Source: SFTH01 sp963643985
GTDB taxonomy: Bacteria > Bacillota > Clostridia > Christensenellales > Aristaeellaceae
Assembly (NCBI GenBank): GCA_963643985.1
Contig: CAVINP010000127.1
Span: 1 to 5,310, forward strand
Direction: 5' to 3'
DNA: 5,310 bases
The notes under the pieces were generated by a model. The model saw nothing but the letters and a program-made list of their open reading frames with translations. It was not told the origin of the DNA and ran no database searches. Positions 1 through 5,255 of this stretch are shown in pieces. How positions within the stretch are numbered: position 1 is the first letter of the stretch; the number at the start of each line of letters is the position of its first letter. The translations under genes were made by a program, and so were the position numbers.

Positions 1-284
1 AGGAAGAGGGCATCGAAGCCCGCGTCATCTCCATGCCCAGCTTCGAGCTCTTCGAGGCTCAGTCCGAAGAGTACAAGGAGTCCGTCATGCCCAAGTCCGT
101 TCGTGCCCGCGTGGCCGTGGAAGCGGCTGCAAGCTTCGGCTGGCACAAGTACGTCGGCCTCGACGGCGCAACCGTTACGCTGGATCACTTCGGCGCATCC
201 GCACCCGCAGGTCTGCTCTTCAAGGAGTTCGGCTTTACCGCGGAGAACGTTGCAGCCAACGCAAAGAAGGTACTCGGAAAGTAA
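1..284 (+). CDS. tkt: Transketolase, C-terminal fragment (5' end outside window)
   Basis: The reading frame is open from position 3 to the TAA at 282-284 and gives the last 93 residues of a protein that begins upstream. The sequence matches the C-terminal domain of transketolase: SMPSFELFEAQ, then YKESVMP, then a stretch rich in R and V leading to GWHKYVG, and finally DHFGASAPA followed by FKEFGFT near the end. Transketolase is a cytoplasmic, thiamine-diphosphate-dependent enzyme that moves two-carbon ketol units between sugar phosphates in the non-oxidative pentose phosphate pathway. Only the C-terminal domain is visible; the cofactor-binding and pyrimidine domains lie outside, so completeness of the gene cannot be judged. 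The GASAPA segment favours transketolase over the related deoxyxylulose-phosphate synthase. A strong terminator follows 14 bp after the stop, so this is the last gene of its transcript. Confidence 0.93.
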   Translation, partial: EEGIEARVISMPSFELFEAQSEEYKESVMPKSVRARVAVEAAASFGWHKYVGLDGATVTLDHFGASAPAGLLFKEFGFTAENVAANAKKVLGK

Positions 285-297
285 TTCCCTCATACAG

Positions 298-340
298 AAA
301 CGCTCCCCCGATCGTGCAATCGACCGGGGGAGCGTTTTTC
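298..340 (+). terminator. Rho-independent terminator of transketolase gene
   Basis: A perfect 10-bp GC-rich stem pairs 301-310 (CGCTCCCCCG) with 325-334. Three further pairs inside (312-314 with 321-323) and flanking AAA/TTT pairs (298-300 with 335-337) extend it. It is followed by TTTTT at 335-339. This is a textbook intrinsic terminator 14 bp after the transketolase stop. Read on the opposite strand it is followed by only three T residues, so it would be a weak terminator for proS. Confidence 0.93.
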
Positions 341-342
341 AA

Positions 343-418
343 TTTTTAAGGTTCTTCATGGAAGGTTGAGGGGTTGGTAGCCCCGTCCCACAAGGGAACA
401 TGAAGTAACGTTTTTAAG
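343..418. repeat. Small palindromic element (possible three-way-junction fold) flanked by 8-bp direct repeats
   Basis: The outer inverted repeat pairs 351-360 (GTTCTTCATG) with 399-409 (CATGAAGTAAC): ten pairs with one bulged T at 406. Inside are two hairpins. One pairs 370-374 with 380-384 (GGGG/CCCC plus a G-T pair); the other pairs 386-389 (TCCC) with 394-397 (GGGA) around an ACAA loop. A nine-base single-stranded segment, 361-369, joins them. The exact octamer TTTTTAAG lies directly before the stem (343-350) and again one base after it (411-418), as a target-site duplication would. It could be a miniature insertion, a structured RNA in the proS 3' region, or, on the + strand, a second terminator, since the stem is followed by GTTTTT. 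It lies between the convergent ends of the transketolase gene and proS. I recognise no named family. Confidence 0.5.
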
Positions 419-425
419 CTGAGGA

Positions 426-2153
426 TCAGAGCCTGCAGTCCAGCTTTGCGAGTGCGTCCACAACGTAATTGTATACGAAGTCGGCTGCGGCTTCGGGCGC
501 CATCTTCTCCTGCATGCTCTTGTCGCGGGTGGCCACCTCGACCGTGCCGTTCTTGAGGCCCTTGGGGCTGACGACCACGCGCACGGGCACGCCGAACAGG
601 TCCGCATCCGAGAACATCACGCCCGCGCTTACGCTGCGATCGTCCCAGAGCACCTCGACGCCCTTCGCGCTCAGTTCGTCGTAGAGCTTTTGGCTCACAG
701 CGGCCACTTCCTCGTTGTCCGCACGCAGGGAGCAGATCTGCACGTGCCAGGGTGCGATGGAAATCGGCCAGATGGGGCCGTAGTCATCGTGATGCGCCTC
801 GCAGACGGAGGCCGCCAGGCGACCCACGCCGATGCCGTAGCAGCCCATGATCGGATGCTTGAGCGAACCGTCCGCATCGACATAGGTCATGTTCATGGTC
901 TCGGTGTACTTGGTGCCGAGCTGGAAGATGTTGCCGACCTCGATGCCGCGGCTGGTATAGATGCTCTTCTTGCCGCAGCAGGGGCAGACGCCGCCGTCGT
1001 AGGCCTTGGCCACGTCCACATATTCCACGTCGCCCATCTCGCGGGCAATGTTGAAGCCGACGTAGTGCATGTTCACTTCGTTTGCACCCGTGGCGACCCG
1101 GTTGACACCCTTCAGGGAGGCATCGTAGACCACCGTCACGTGATCCGGCAGACCCAGAGGGCCGATGAAGCCGGGGGTGAGGCCGGATTCGGCCGTGATC
1201 TCCGCCGCATGAATCTCGGATTTAAGGTAGTTGCGCAGCTTGGTCTCGTTGACGTCCAGATCGCCGCGAATGAAGGCCACAACATAGCTGTCATCTGCGT
1301 TGCGCTGATAGACGACGGCCTTTGCAGTGGCGGTGGGATCGATCTTGAGGTATGCGCAAAGATCCTCGATGGTCTTGTCATCGGGCGTGGGCACCTTGCG
1401 AAGCTCTTCCGTCTCGCCGGGATCGCCGTGCGCGATGCAGGGCGCGGCTTCCATGTTGGCGCGGTAGTCGCACTCGCGGCAGAGCACGATGGTGTCCTCG
1501 CCGACGGGCGTGAGCAGCATATACTCATGGCTGACCTTGCCGCCCATCATGCCGCTGTCGGAGGCCACGGCCACGACCTCGGGCACACCCGCACGCTTGT
1601 AGATGCGGTTGTAGGCGTCGTAGCAGATCTTGTAGTAGCGCTCCAGATCCTCCTGAGAGGTGTGGAAGGAATAGCCGTCCTTCATGGTGAACTCGCGCAC
1701 GCGGATCAGGCCGCCGCGGCAGCGGGGTTCGTCGCGGAACTTCGTCTGGATCTGGTAGATCATGAAGGGATACTGGGTGTAGGAATCCATCAGGTCGCGC
1801 ACGAAGTGCACGCTCGCCTCTTCGTGGGTCATGCCCAGCACCATGTCCTGACCGGAGCGGTCACGGAAGCGCAGCAATTCGCTGCCGATGGAATCAAAGC
1901 GGCCGGACTCGCGCCAGAGCGTTGCGGGCATGGCCACGGGGAACATGACTTCCTGGCCGCCGATGCGATCCATTTCCTCGCGCATGATCTTCTCGATCTT
2001 GGAGGTGATGCGCTTGGTGATGGGTGCGAGGGTGTAGATGCCGTTGCCGACGGACTTGATGTAGCCGCCGCGCATCATCAGGGCCTGGCTGGCGATGATG
2101 CAGTCCGCGGGCGTTTCCTTGTAGCGCTTGGAGACGAGATTTCTTACCTTCAT
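426..2153 (-). CDS. proS: Prolyl-tRNA synthetase, bacterial type with editing domain
   Basis: This 575-residue cytoplasmic enzyme charges tRNA-Pro with proline using ATP. The class II catalytic core is split in two. Motif 1 lies around residues 64-86 (IGGQEVMFPV..LW.ESGRF). Motif 2 lies around 138-164, with the FRDEPR and REFTMKDGYSF segments. Motif 3 is at 438-449 (CYGIGVGRLAAS). Between motifs 2 and 3, roughly 235-390, sits a YbaK-like insertion that in this family hydrolyses mischarged Ala-tRNA-Pro; Lys278 in TAKAVVY and the GPLGLP segment (331-336) match its conserved features. A CPCCG motif follows at 390-394, and the anticodon-binding domain occupies about 468-565. The length is normal for the bacterial type. 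The ATG is supported by AGGAGG (2161-2166) seven bases upstream and by a promoter at 2206-2233. The leader is only about 45 nt, so there is no room for a T-box. The gene is monocistronic and divergent from the transporter operon. Its last codons end about 85 bp from the transketolase terminator. Confidence 0.97.
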   Translation of the reverse strand: MKVRNLVSKRYKETPADCIIASQALMMRGGYIKSVGNGIYTLAPITKRITSKIEKIMREEMDRIGGQEVMFPVAMPATLWRESGRFDSIGSELLRFRDRSGQDMVLGMTHEEASVHFVRDLMDSYTQYPFMIYQIQTKFRDEPRCRGGLIRVREFTMKDGYSFHTSQEDLERYYKICYDAYNRIYKRAGVPEVVAVASDSGMMGGKVSHEYMLLTPVGEDTIVLCRECDYRANMEAAPCIAHGDPGETEELRKVPTPDDKTIEDLCAYLKIDPTATAKAVVYQRNADDSYVVAFIRGDLDVNETKLRNYLKSEIHAAEITAESGLTPGFIGPLGLPDHVTVVYDASLKGVNRVATGANEVNMHYVGFNIAREMGDVEYVDVAKAYDGGVCPCCGKKSIYTSRGIEVGNIFQLGTKYTETMNMTYVDADGSLKHPIMGCYGIGVGRLAASVCEAHHDDYGPIWPISIAPWHVQICSLRADNEEVAAVSQKLYDELSAKGVEVLWDDRSVSAGVMFSDADLFGVPVRVVVSPKGLKNGTVEVATRDKSMQEKMAPEAAADFVYNYVVDALAKLDCRL

Positions 2154-2205
2154 GATATGTCCTCCTTATATTAGGCAAAGCATTCTCCGTCATCATTTTC
2201 ACCCC

Positions 2206-2233
2206 ATTATAGCAGAACAAGGTAAAATTACAA
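2206..2233 (-). promoter_or_regulatory. Promoter of proS
   Basis: Read on the - strand, TTGTAA (2228-2233) is followed by a 16-bp spacer and a perfect TATAAT (2206-2211). The spacer ends in TGC, giving an extended -10 box (TGCTATAAT). It lies about 50 bp upstream of the proS start codon, with the AGGAGG ribosome binding site in between. This is a sigma-A-type promoter; I see no obvious operator. Confidence 0.82.
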
Positions 2234-2250
2234 GTGGTTTTTTCGGTGCC

Positions 2251-2412
2251 TAGGGTGTGTTTCTAAAAGGAAAAGCTGCAGGTTCGAGCGGATTTTTCGT
2301 CAGATTAAGGATGAAGGCCGCAGGTTTAGTGGCGCTAAATCAAGGACTTCAGACGCAAAGATGGCGGAAAAGACGCCGGAATTGCAGCTTAGGGAATTTG
2401 GGAAACACGCCC
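2251..2412. repeat. Foldback repeat element, copy 1 (terminal inverted repeats)
   Basis: The ends are inverted repeats: GGGTGTGTTTC (2253-2263) pairs with GAAACACGCCC (2402-2412), one position being T-G, and AAA (2265-2267) pairs with TTT (2397-2399). Further pairs nest inside: AAGCTGCA (2273-2280) with TGCAGCTT (2383-2390), CGTC (2298-2301) with GACG (2352-2355), TGAAG (2312-2316) with CTTCA (2347-2351), and TTTAG (2325-2329) with CTAAA (2335-2339). The whole ~160 bp can fold into one long interrupted hairpin. The left 55 bp recur at 5256-5310 with about three quarters identity, so this is a dispersed repeat. It contains no transposase; a miniature transposable element or a repeated structured RNA both fit. 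The short frames crossing it look non-coding. It lies between the proS promoter and the transporter promoter without interrupting either. Confidence 0.72.
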
Positions 2413-2443
2413 AAAGAATTAACGCATGCCGCTTCACTTTCAT

Positions 2444-2473
2444 GTGGCAAATCCGAAACTTGGATGCTATAAT
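2444..2473 (+). promoter_or_regulatory. Promoter of the amino-acid ABC transporter operon
   Basis: A perfect TATAAT at 2468-2473 is preceded by TGC, giving an extended -10. A weak -35 (GTGGCA, 2444-2449, four of six matches to TTGACA) sits 18 bp upstream. Transcription would start near 2480, about 45 nt before the permease start codon. The -35 is poor, so the extended -10 or an activator may carry the promoter. It lies about 30 bp beyond the right end of the foldback repeat. Confidence 0.75.
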
Positions 2474-2490
2474 ACAATCCGTAAAGGAGT

Positions 2491-2515
2491 CTTGGGTCGT
2501 CCGACCGTCTGCAAG
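2491..2515 (+). promoter_or_regulatory. Leader hairpin abutting the permease ribosome binding site
   Basis: In the short leader, GGTC (2495-2498) pairs with GACC (2503-2506) around a GTCC loop, and CTTG (2491-2494) can pair with CAAG (2512-2515) across a five-base bulge. The outer pairs would occupy the first bases of the AAGGGGGG ribosome binding site. The fold is short, so a regulatory role is only a possibility. It is not a riboswitch class I recognise. Confidence 0.3.
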
Positions 2516-2520
2516 GGGGG
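2513..2520 (+). promoter_or_regulatory. Ribosome binding site of the permease (decides start)
   Basis: AAGGGGGG ends five bases before the ATG at 2526. The frame stays open upstream to 2361, but that extension would run through the promoter and the end of the foldback repeat. This site therefore fixes 2526 as the start. The run of six G residues departs from the AGGAGG type used by the neighbouring genes. Confidence 0.7.
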
Positions 2521-2525
2521 CACGC

Positions 2526-3200
2526 ATGAACAGCAATCTGATTCAGCTTTTGGTCGATTCATTCGGGCAGATACTGCTGCCGGGTCTGCTTATGACCATA
2601 CCGCTGACGGTCATATCTTTCTCTCTGGCCATGGTCATTGCCATCGTCACGGCACTGGTGCAGTTTGCCAATGTGCGCGTGCTCAAGCAGATCGCACGCT
2701 TCTATATATGGATCATCCGCGGCACGCCGCTGCTGGTGCAGCTGTTCGTGGTCTTCTACGGCCTGCCGGATATCGGCATCGTGCTCGATCCCTTCCCCGC
2801 CGCCGTGATCGTGTTTTCGATCAACGAGGGTGCGTACTGCGCCGAAACCATGCGCGCGGCGCTGGAGGCGGTACCTTCGGGTCAGCTGGAGGCCGGTTAC
2901 TGCGTGGGCATGAGCTATCTGCAGATCATCCGCCGCATCGTGCTGCCGCAGGCGCTGCGCACGGCATTTCCGCCGCTGTCCAACTCGCTGATCTCCATGG
3001 TGAAGGACACCTCCCTGGCATCCAACATCACCGTGACGGAGATGTTTATGACGACCCAGCGCATCGCGGCGCGCACCTACGAGATGCTGCCGCTGTACTG
3101 CGAGGTCGCGCTGATCTATCTGCTGTTCTCGACGGTGCTGACCTTTATCCAGCGTGCGGGCGAAAGGAGGCTGTCCTCTTATGGCAAACACAAGGGCTGA
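2526..3200 (+). CDS. Polar amino-acid ABC transporter, permease subunit (possibly cystine)
   Basis: This 224-residue inner-membrane protein is of the HisM/HisQ/GlnP type and should form the channel of an amino-acid importer, probably as a homodimer because only one permease gene is present. The N-terminal region (about 12-45) is strongly hydrophobic. It is followed by the family segment ARFYIWIIRGTPLLVQLF (57-74) and FYGLP (77-81). The cytoplasmic EAA loop that docks the ATPase is at 122-141, starting EAGYCVGMS and ending VLP. SMVKDTSLAS (157-166) and a last hydrophobic helix (about 191-208) follow. Length is normal. The start at 2526 is chosen for the nearby AAGGGGGG and because it is downstream of the promoter. 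The 3' end overlaps the ATPase gene by 20 bp, implying translational coupling. Cystine-type permeases (TcyB-like) resemble this sequence, but the subunit alone does not fix the substrate. Confidence 0.93.
   Translation: MNSNLIQLLVDSFGQILLPGLLMTIPLTVISFSLAMVIAIVTALVQFANVRVLKQIARFYIWIIRGTPLLVQLFVVFYGLPDIGIVLDPFPAAVIVFSINEGAYCAETMRAALEAVPSGQLEAGYCVGMSYLQIIRRIVLPQALRTAFPPLSNSLISMVKDTSLASNITVTEMFMTTQRIAARTYEMLPLYCEVALIYLLFSTVLTFIQRAGERRLSSYGKHKG
3164..3170 (+). promoter_or_regulatory. Ribosome binding site of the ATPase gene (decides start, inside permease gene)
   Basis: AAGGAGG lies within the 3' end of the permease gene, ten bases before the ATG at 3181. An in-frame GTG at 3154 lies upstream of this site and would add nine residues not typical of the family, so 3181 is preferred. 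Confidence 0.8.
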
Positions 3201-3945
3201 GTGTCTTTTAAAGGTCGAGGGCGTGCGCAAAAGTTTCGGCACCCGGGAGGTGCTGCGGGATGTGAATCTGTATCTGGGCCGCGGCGACGTGATGGCGATA
3301 CTGGGTCCCAGCGGCTCGGGCAAGACCACGCTGCTCAGGTGCCTGAATTTTCTGGAGCAGGCCGACGGCGGCACACTGACCTTCGACGACGAAGTCTTTG
3401 ATCTTGCGCACATCCACAAGAGGGACATCGCACGCATCCGTCAAAAGACCGCCTTCGTATTTCAGAGCTATAATCTCTTTCTGAACAGGACAGCGTTGGG
3501 CAACATCACGGAAGGGCCGGTCGTTGCGCGGAAGATGCCCAAGGCCAAGGCCCGCGACATCGGCATGCAGATGCTCGAAAAGGTCGGTCTGGCCGATCGC
3601 GCCGATGCCTATCCCGCGGAGCTTTCCGGCGGCCAGCAGCAGCGTGTGGCCATTGCGCGGGCACTGGCGAGCGAGCCGGAGATCATCTATTTTGATGAGC
3701 CGACGAGTGCACTCGATCCGGAGCTGACAGGCGAGGTGCTGGGCGTAATGCGCAATCTGGCGCAGGAGGGCATGACGATGCTGGTTGTCACCCACGAACT
3801 GGGCTTTGCCAAAAACGTATCCAACCGCGTGGCGTTCATGGAAAACGGCGTCATCGTGGAGGAAGGCGCTTCCCATGCATTCTTCGATCAGCCCAAACAG
3901 GCGCGCACCCGCGCGTTTCTGCAGCTGCTCGACAAGGATAAATAA
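3181..3945 (+). CDS. Polar amino-acid ABC transporter, ATP-binding subunit
   Basis: This 254-residue cytoplasmic ATPase powers the importer; two copies would bind the EAA loops of the permease dimer. All nucleotide-binding motifs are intact: Walker A GPSGSGKT (42-49), Q-loop Gln95 in FQSYNLF, signature LSGGQQQR (148-155), Walker B IIYFDEP (168-174) with Asp172 and Glu173, D-loop SALD (176-179) and switch His205 in VTHE. The line LNRTALGNITEGPVVARKMPK (101-121) places it in the GlnQ/HisP/TcyC group; NxTALxN and the following basic stretch recall cystine-type ATPases. Length is normal for the group. The start is set by AAGGAGG at 3164-3170. The gene overlaps the permease end by 20 bp and precedes the binding-protein gene by 24 bp, so all three are one operon. 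No motif is missing and no truncation is seen. Confidence 0.96.
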   Translation: MANTRAECLLKVEGVRKSFGTREVLRDVNLYLGRGDVMAILGPSGSGKTTLLRCLNFLEQADGGTLTFDDEVFDLAHIHKRDIARIRQKTAFVFQSYNLFLNRTALGNITEGPVVARKMPKAKARDIGMQMLEKVGLADRADAYPAELSGGQQQRVAIARALASEPEIIYFDEPTSALDPELTGEVLGVMRNLAQEGMTMLVVTHELGFAKNVSNRVAFMENGVIVEEGASHAFFDQPKQARTRAFLQLLDKDK

Positions 3946-3969
3946 TTTCACCGAAAGAGAGGAATATTT

Positions 3970-4758
3970 ATGCGCAAAATTGTTTCACTGCTGCTTGTGA
4001 TGACACTGCTCTGCACTGCGGCGTTGGCGGAAGAAACCGATCTGCTGACCCGAATCCGGCAGAAGGGCGAGATTGTAATTGCCACCGAGGGCACCTGGGC
4101 ACCGTGGACCTATCACGATGAGGACAATACGCTGGTGGGCTTTGACGTGGAGGTGGCGCAGGCCATCGCAGCTAAGCTGGGCGTGACGGCGACCTTTGCC
4201 GAGACCGAATGGGACGGCATATTCGCGGGTCTGGATTCCGGCCGCTACGACATTGCCGCCAACGGCGTGGAAATCACCGACGAGCGCGCCGAGAAATACA
4301 ATTTCACCGTGCCCTACGGCTACATCCGCACGGCGCTGATCGTGCGTGGCGACAACACGGACATCACCTGCTTTGAGGATCTTGACGGCAAGAACACGGC
4401 CAATTCCATCGCCAGCACCTACATGACGCTGGCGGAGAGCTACGGTGCGACGGCCGTCGGCGTGGACACGCTGGACCAGACCATACAGATGGTGCTCTCC
4501 GGCCGTGCGGACGCAACGCTGAACGCCGAGGTGTCGTTCTATGACTACATGAATGCCCATCCCGATGCCGACCTGAAGGTGGTCGCGCTGACGGATGAGG
4601 CCTCGCAGGTCGCCATTCCCGTGCGCAAGGATACGGACTGCACCACATTGCTGGAGGCGATCAACCGGGCCATCACCGAACTTTATGACGAGGGCGAACT
4701 CGGCCGCATCTCCGAGAAATATTTCGGCAAGGACATCACGAATCCTGTCGCCGAATAA
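3970..4758 (+). CDS. Amino-acid ABC transporter substrate-binding protein, secreted (possibly cystine)
   Basis: This 262-residue family 3 solute-binding protein captures the substrate outside the membrane for the permease and ATPase encoded upstream. Residues 1-20 form a signal peptide: basic MRK, a hydrophobic core, and ALA before Glu21 as a signal peptidase I site. Cys15 is not in a lipobox context. The mature part begins like the family (LLTRIRQKGEIVIATEGTWA, 25-44). Residues 57-70 (GFDVEVAQAIAAKL) fit the family 3 signature. EWDGIFAGLDSGRYDIAANGV follows in two adjoining parts at 80-100. Arg106 (TDERAEKY) is in the position that usually binds the ligand carboxylate, and Asp181 (GRADATLN) the one that usually binds the amino group. 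ATEGTWAPWTYHD, STYMTLAESYGA and DATLNAE resemble cystine-binding proteins of the FliY/TcyA group; other amino acids remain possible. The ribosome binding site AGAGAGG (3956-3962) lies seven bases before the ATG. Being last in the operon is less common than being first. Confidence 0.94.
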   Translation: MRKIVSLLLVMTLLCTAALAEETDLLTRIRQKGEIVIATEGTWAPWTYHDEDNTLVGFDVEVAQAIAAKLGVTATFAETEWDGIFAGLDSGRYDIAANGVEITDERAEKYNFTVPYGYIRTALIVRGDNTDITCFEDLDGKNTANSIASTYMTLAESYGATAVGVDTLDQTIQMVLSGRADATLNAEVSFYDYMNAHPDADLKVVALTDEASQVAIPVRKDTDCTTLLEAINRAITELYDEGELGRISEKYFGKDITNPVAE

Positions 4759-4789
4759 TCTTGCAAGACGGCATATCTTCTGATATAAT
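4759..4789 (+). promoter_or_regulatory. Promoter of the small membrane protein gene, with palindrome over the -35
   Basis: TTGCAA (4761-4766), a 17-bp spacer and TGATATAAT (4781-4789) form a near-consensus promoter with an extended -10. It starts directly after the stop codon of the binding-protein gene. The perfect 10-bp palindrome TCTTGCAAGA (4759-4768) covers the -35 and could be an operator or chance. No terminator separates it from the transporter operon, so the downstream gene may be read both from here and by readthrough. Confidence 0.75.
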
Positions 4790-4812
4790 GACAACAGATC
4801 GGAGGCGAGCAC

Positions 4813-5127
4813 ATGGGCACGTTGGGTACTTATTTACCGGTTTCGCTGGTGGCGGCACTGATTGCATTCATATACGGCAAGGGCATCGGCCACAAGTGGG
4901 TCTCTGCGATCATCACCTTCGTCTGCACGATGGCCGGAGGGCTTGCCTTCAACCTGCTGATACGGCATCATTCCAAGCTTCGGGGTCTGGCCGGTGTCGG
5001 ACAGATCGCGGGCGTGGTCATCAGCGCCGTGATCATCTTCCTGCTCTTTACGCTGCCCGCGCAAAGAAAGGCTGCGCAAAAGGAAAATGAAAAGACGCAG
5101 AGCCTGTTTAATGAAGAAGATACATGA
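4813..5127 (+). CDS. Small integral membrane protein of unknown function
   Basis: I do not recognise this 104-residue protein. It has three hydrophobic segments long enough to cross the membrane: about 6-22 (rich in L, V, A, I), 28-50 and 60-82. A basic loop RHHSKLR (51-57) joins the second and third. A charged, probably soluble tail (84-104) starts QRKAAQKENEK and ends acidic. The positive charges sit both in that loop and right after the third segment, so the positive-inside rule does not settle its orientation. There is no signal-peptidase site and no known catalytic motif. GGAGG (4801-4805) lies seven bases before the ATG, and an extended -10 promoter lies about 24 bp upstream, which makes the gene credible. 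It follows the transporter operon by 54 bp on the same strand; a link to the importer is possible but unproven. Confidence 0.8.
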   Translation: MGTLGTYLPVSLVAALIAFIYGKGIGHKWVSAIITFVCTMAGGLAFNLLIRHHSKLRGLAGVGQIAGVVISAVIIFLLFTLPAQRKAAQKENEKTQSLFNEEDT

Positions 5128-5133
5128 TACACA

Positions 5134-5164
5134 AGGGGCTGTTGCACAAGTTGCGGCAGCCTCT
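5134..5164. repeat. Long stem-loop after the membrane protein gene
   Basis: Bases 5134-5146 (AGGGGCTGTTGCA) pair with 5152-5164 over 13 positions, three of them G-T, leaving a five-base loop CAAGT. It begins six bases after the preceding stop codon. There is no T run after it, so on its own it is not an intrinsic terminator. It may be an RNA-stabilising 3' hairpin or a dispersed palindromic repeat. Confidence 0.6.
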
Positions 5165-5180
5165 GCCACACAAATAACAC

Positions 5181-5221
5181 AAAAGGAGCCGGCAAATCCA
5201 AAAGGAAAAGCCGACTCTTTT
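5181..5221 (+). terminator. Probable intrinsic terminator of the membrane protein gene
   Basis: AAAAGGAGCCGGC (5181-5193) pairs with GCCGACTCTTTT (5210-5221), with one bulged G (5186) and one C-A mismatch (5189/5214). TCC (5197-5199) and GGA (5204-5206) can form a small inner hairpin. The T-rich 3' arm is followed by GTTG, so the U tract is short. Because the 5' arm begins with four A residues, it could also act on the other strand. Confidence 0.6.
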
Positions 5222-5255
5222 GTTGAATTATATAATATGCAAACAACTCAACAGT

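Noticed and set aside
690..2174. Long + strand reading frame (494 codons) opposite proS
   Set aside because: It is the antisense shadow of proS. Its composition is dominated by A, H, D, G and V as expected from GC-rich antisense, and proS has all its family motifs.
2154..2205. T-box or other riboswitch in the proS leader
   Set aside because: The leader is only about 45 nt from the likely transcription start, too short for a T-box, and no specifier or antiterminator sequence is visible.
2257..2472. Small + strand frame (71 codons) across the foldback repeat
   Set aside because: It starts inside the terminal inverted repeat with GTG and lacks a ribosome binding site. The second repeat copy carries a one-base indel and other changes that would break the frame.
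2361..2525. Upstream extension of the permease frame by 55 codons
   Set aside because: It would be translated from inside the foldback repeat and across the promoter, and no transcript of that region is expected. The family begins at about 2526.
2559..3951. Two long - strand frames (2559-3437 and 3208-3951) opposite the permease and ATPase genes
   Set aside because: Both are antisense shadows of well-conserved genes, rich in R, H and Q with no recognisable domain.
3985..4812. - strand frame of 275 codons opposite the binding-protein gene
   Set aside because: It is an antisense shadow. The + strand gene has a signal peptide, the family signature and a ribosome binding site.
4761..5090. Alternative + frame of 109 codons overlapping the membrane protein gene
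   Set aside because: It starts within the promoter and has no ribosome binding site. The 4813 frame has both a good site and coherent membrane segments.
5208..5236. TATAAT at 5231-5236 as a further promoter
   Set aside because: There is no acceptable -35 at the right spacing on the + strand, and the region is AT-rich. No gene follows within the window.
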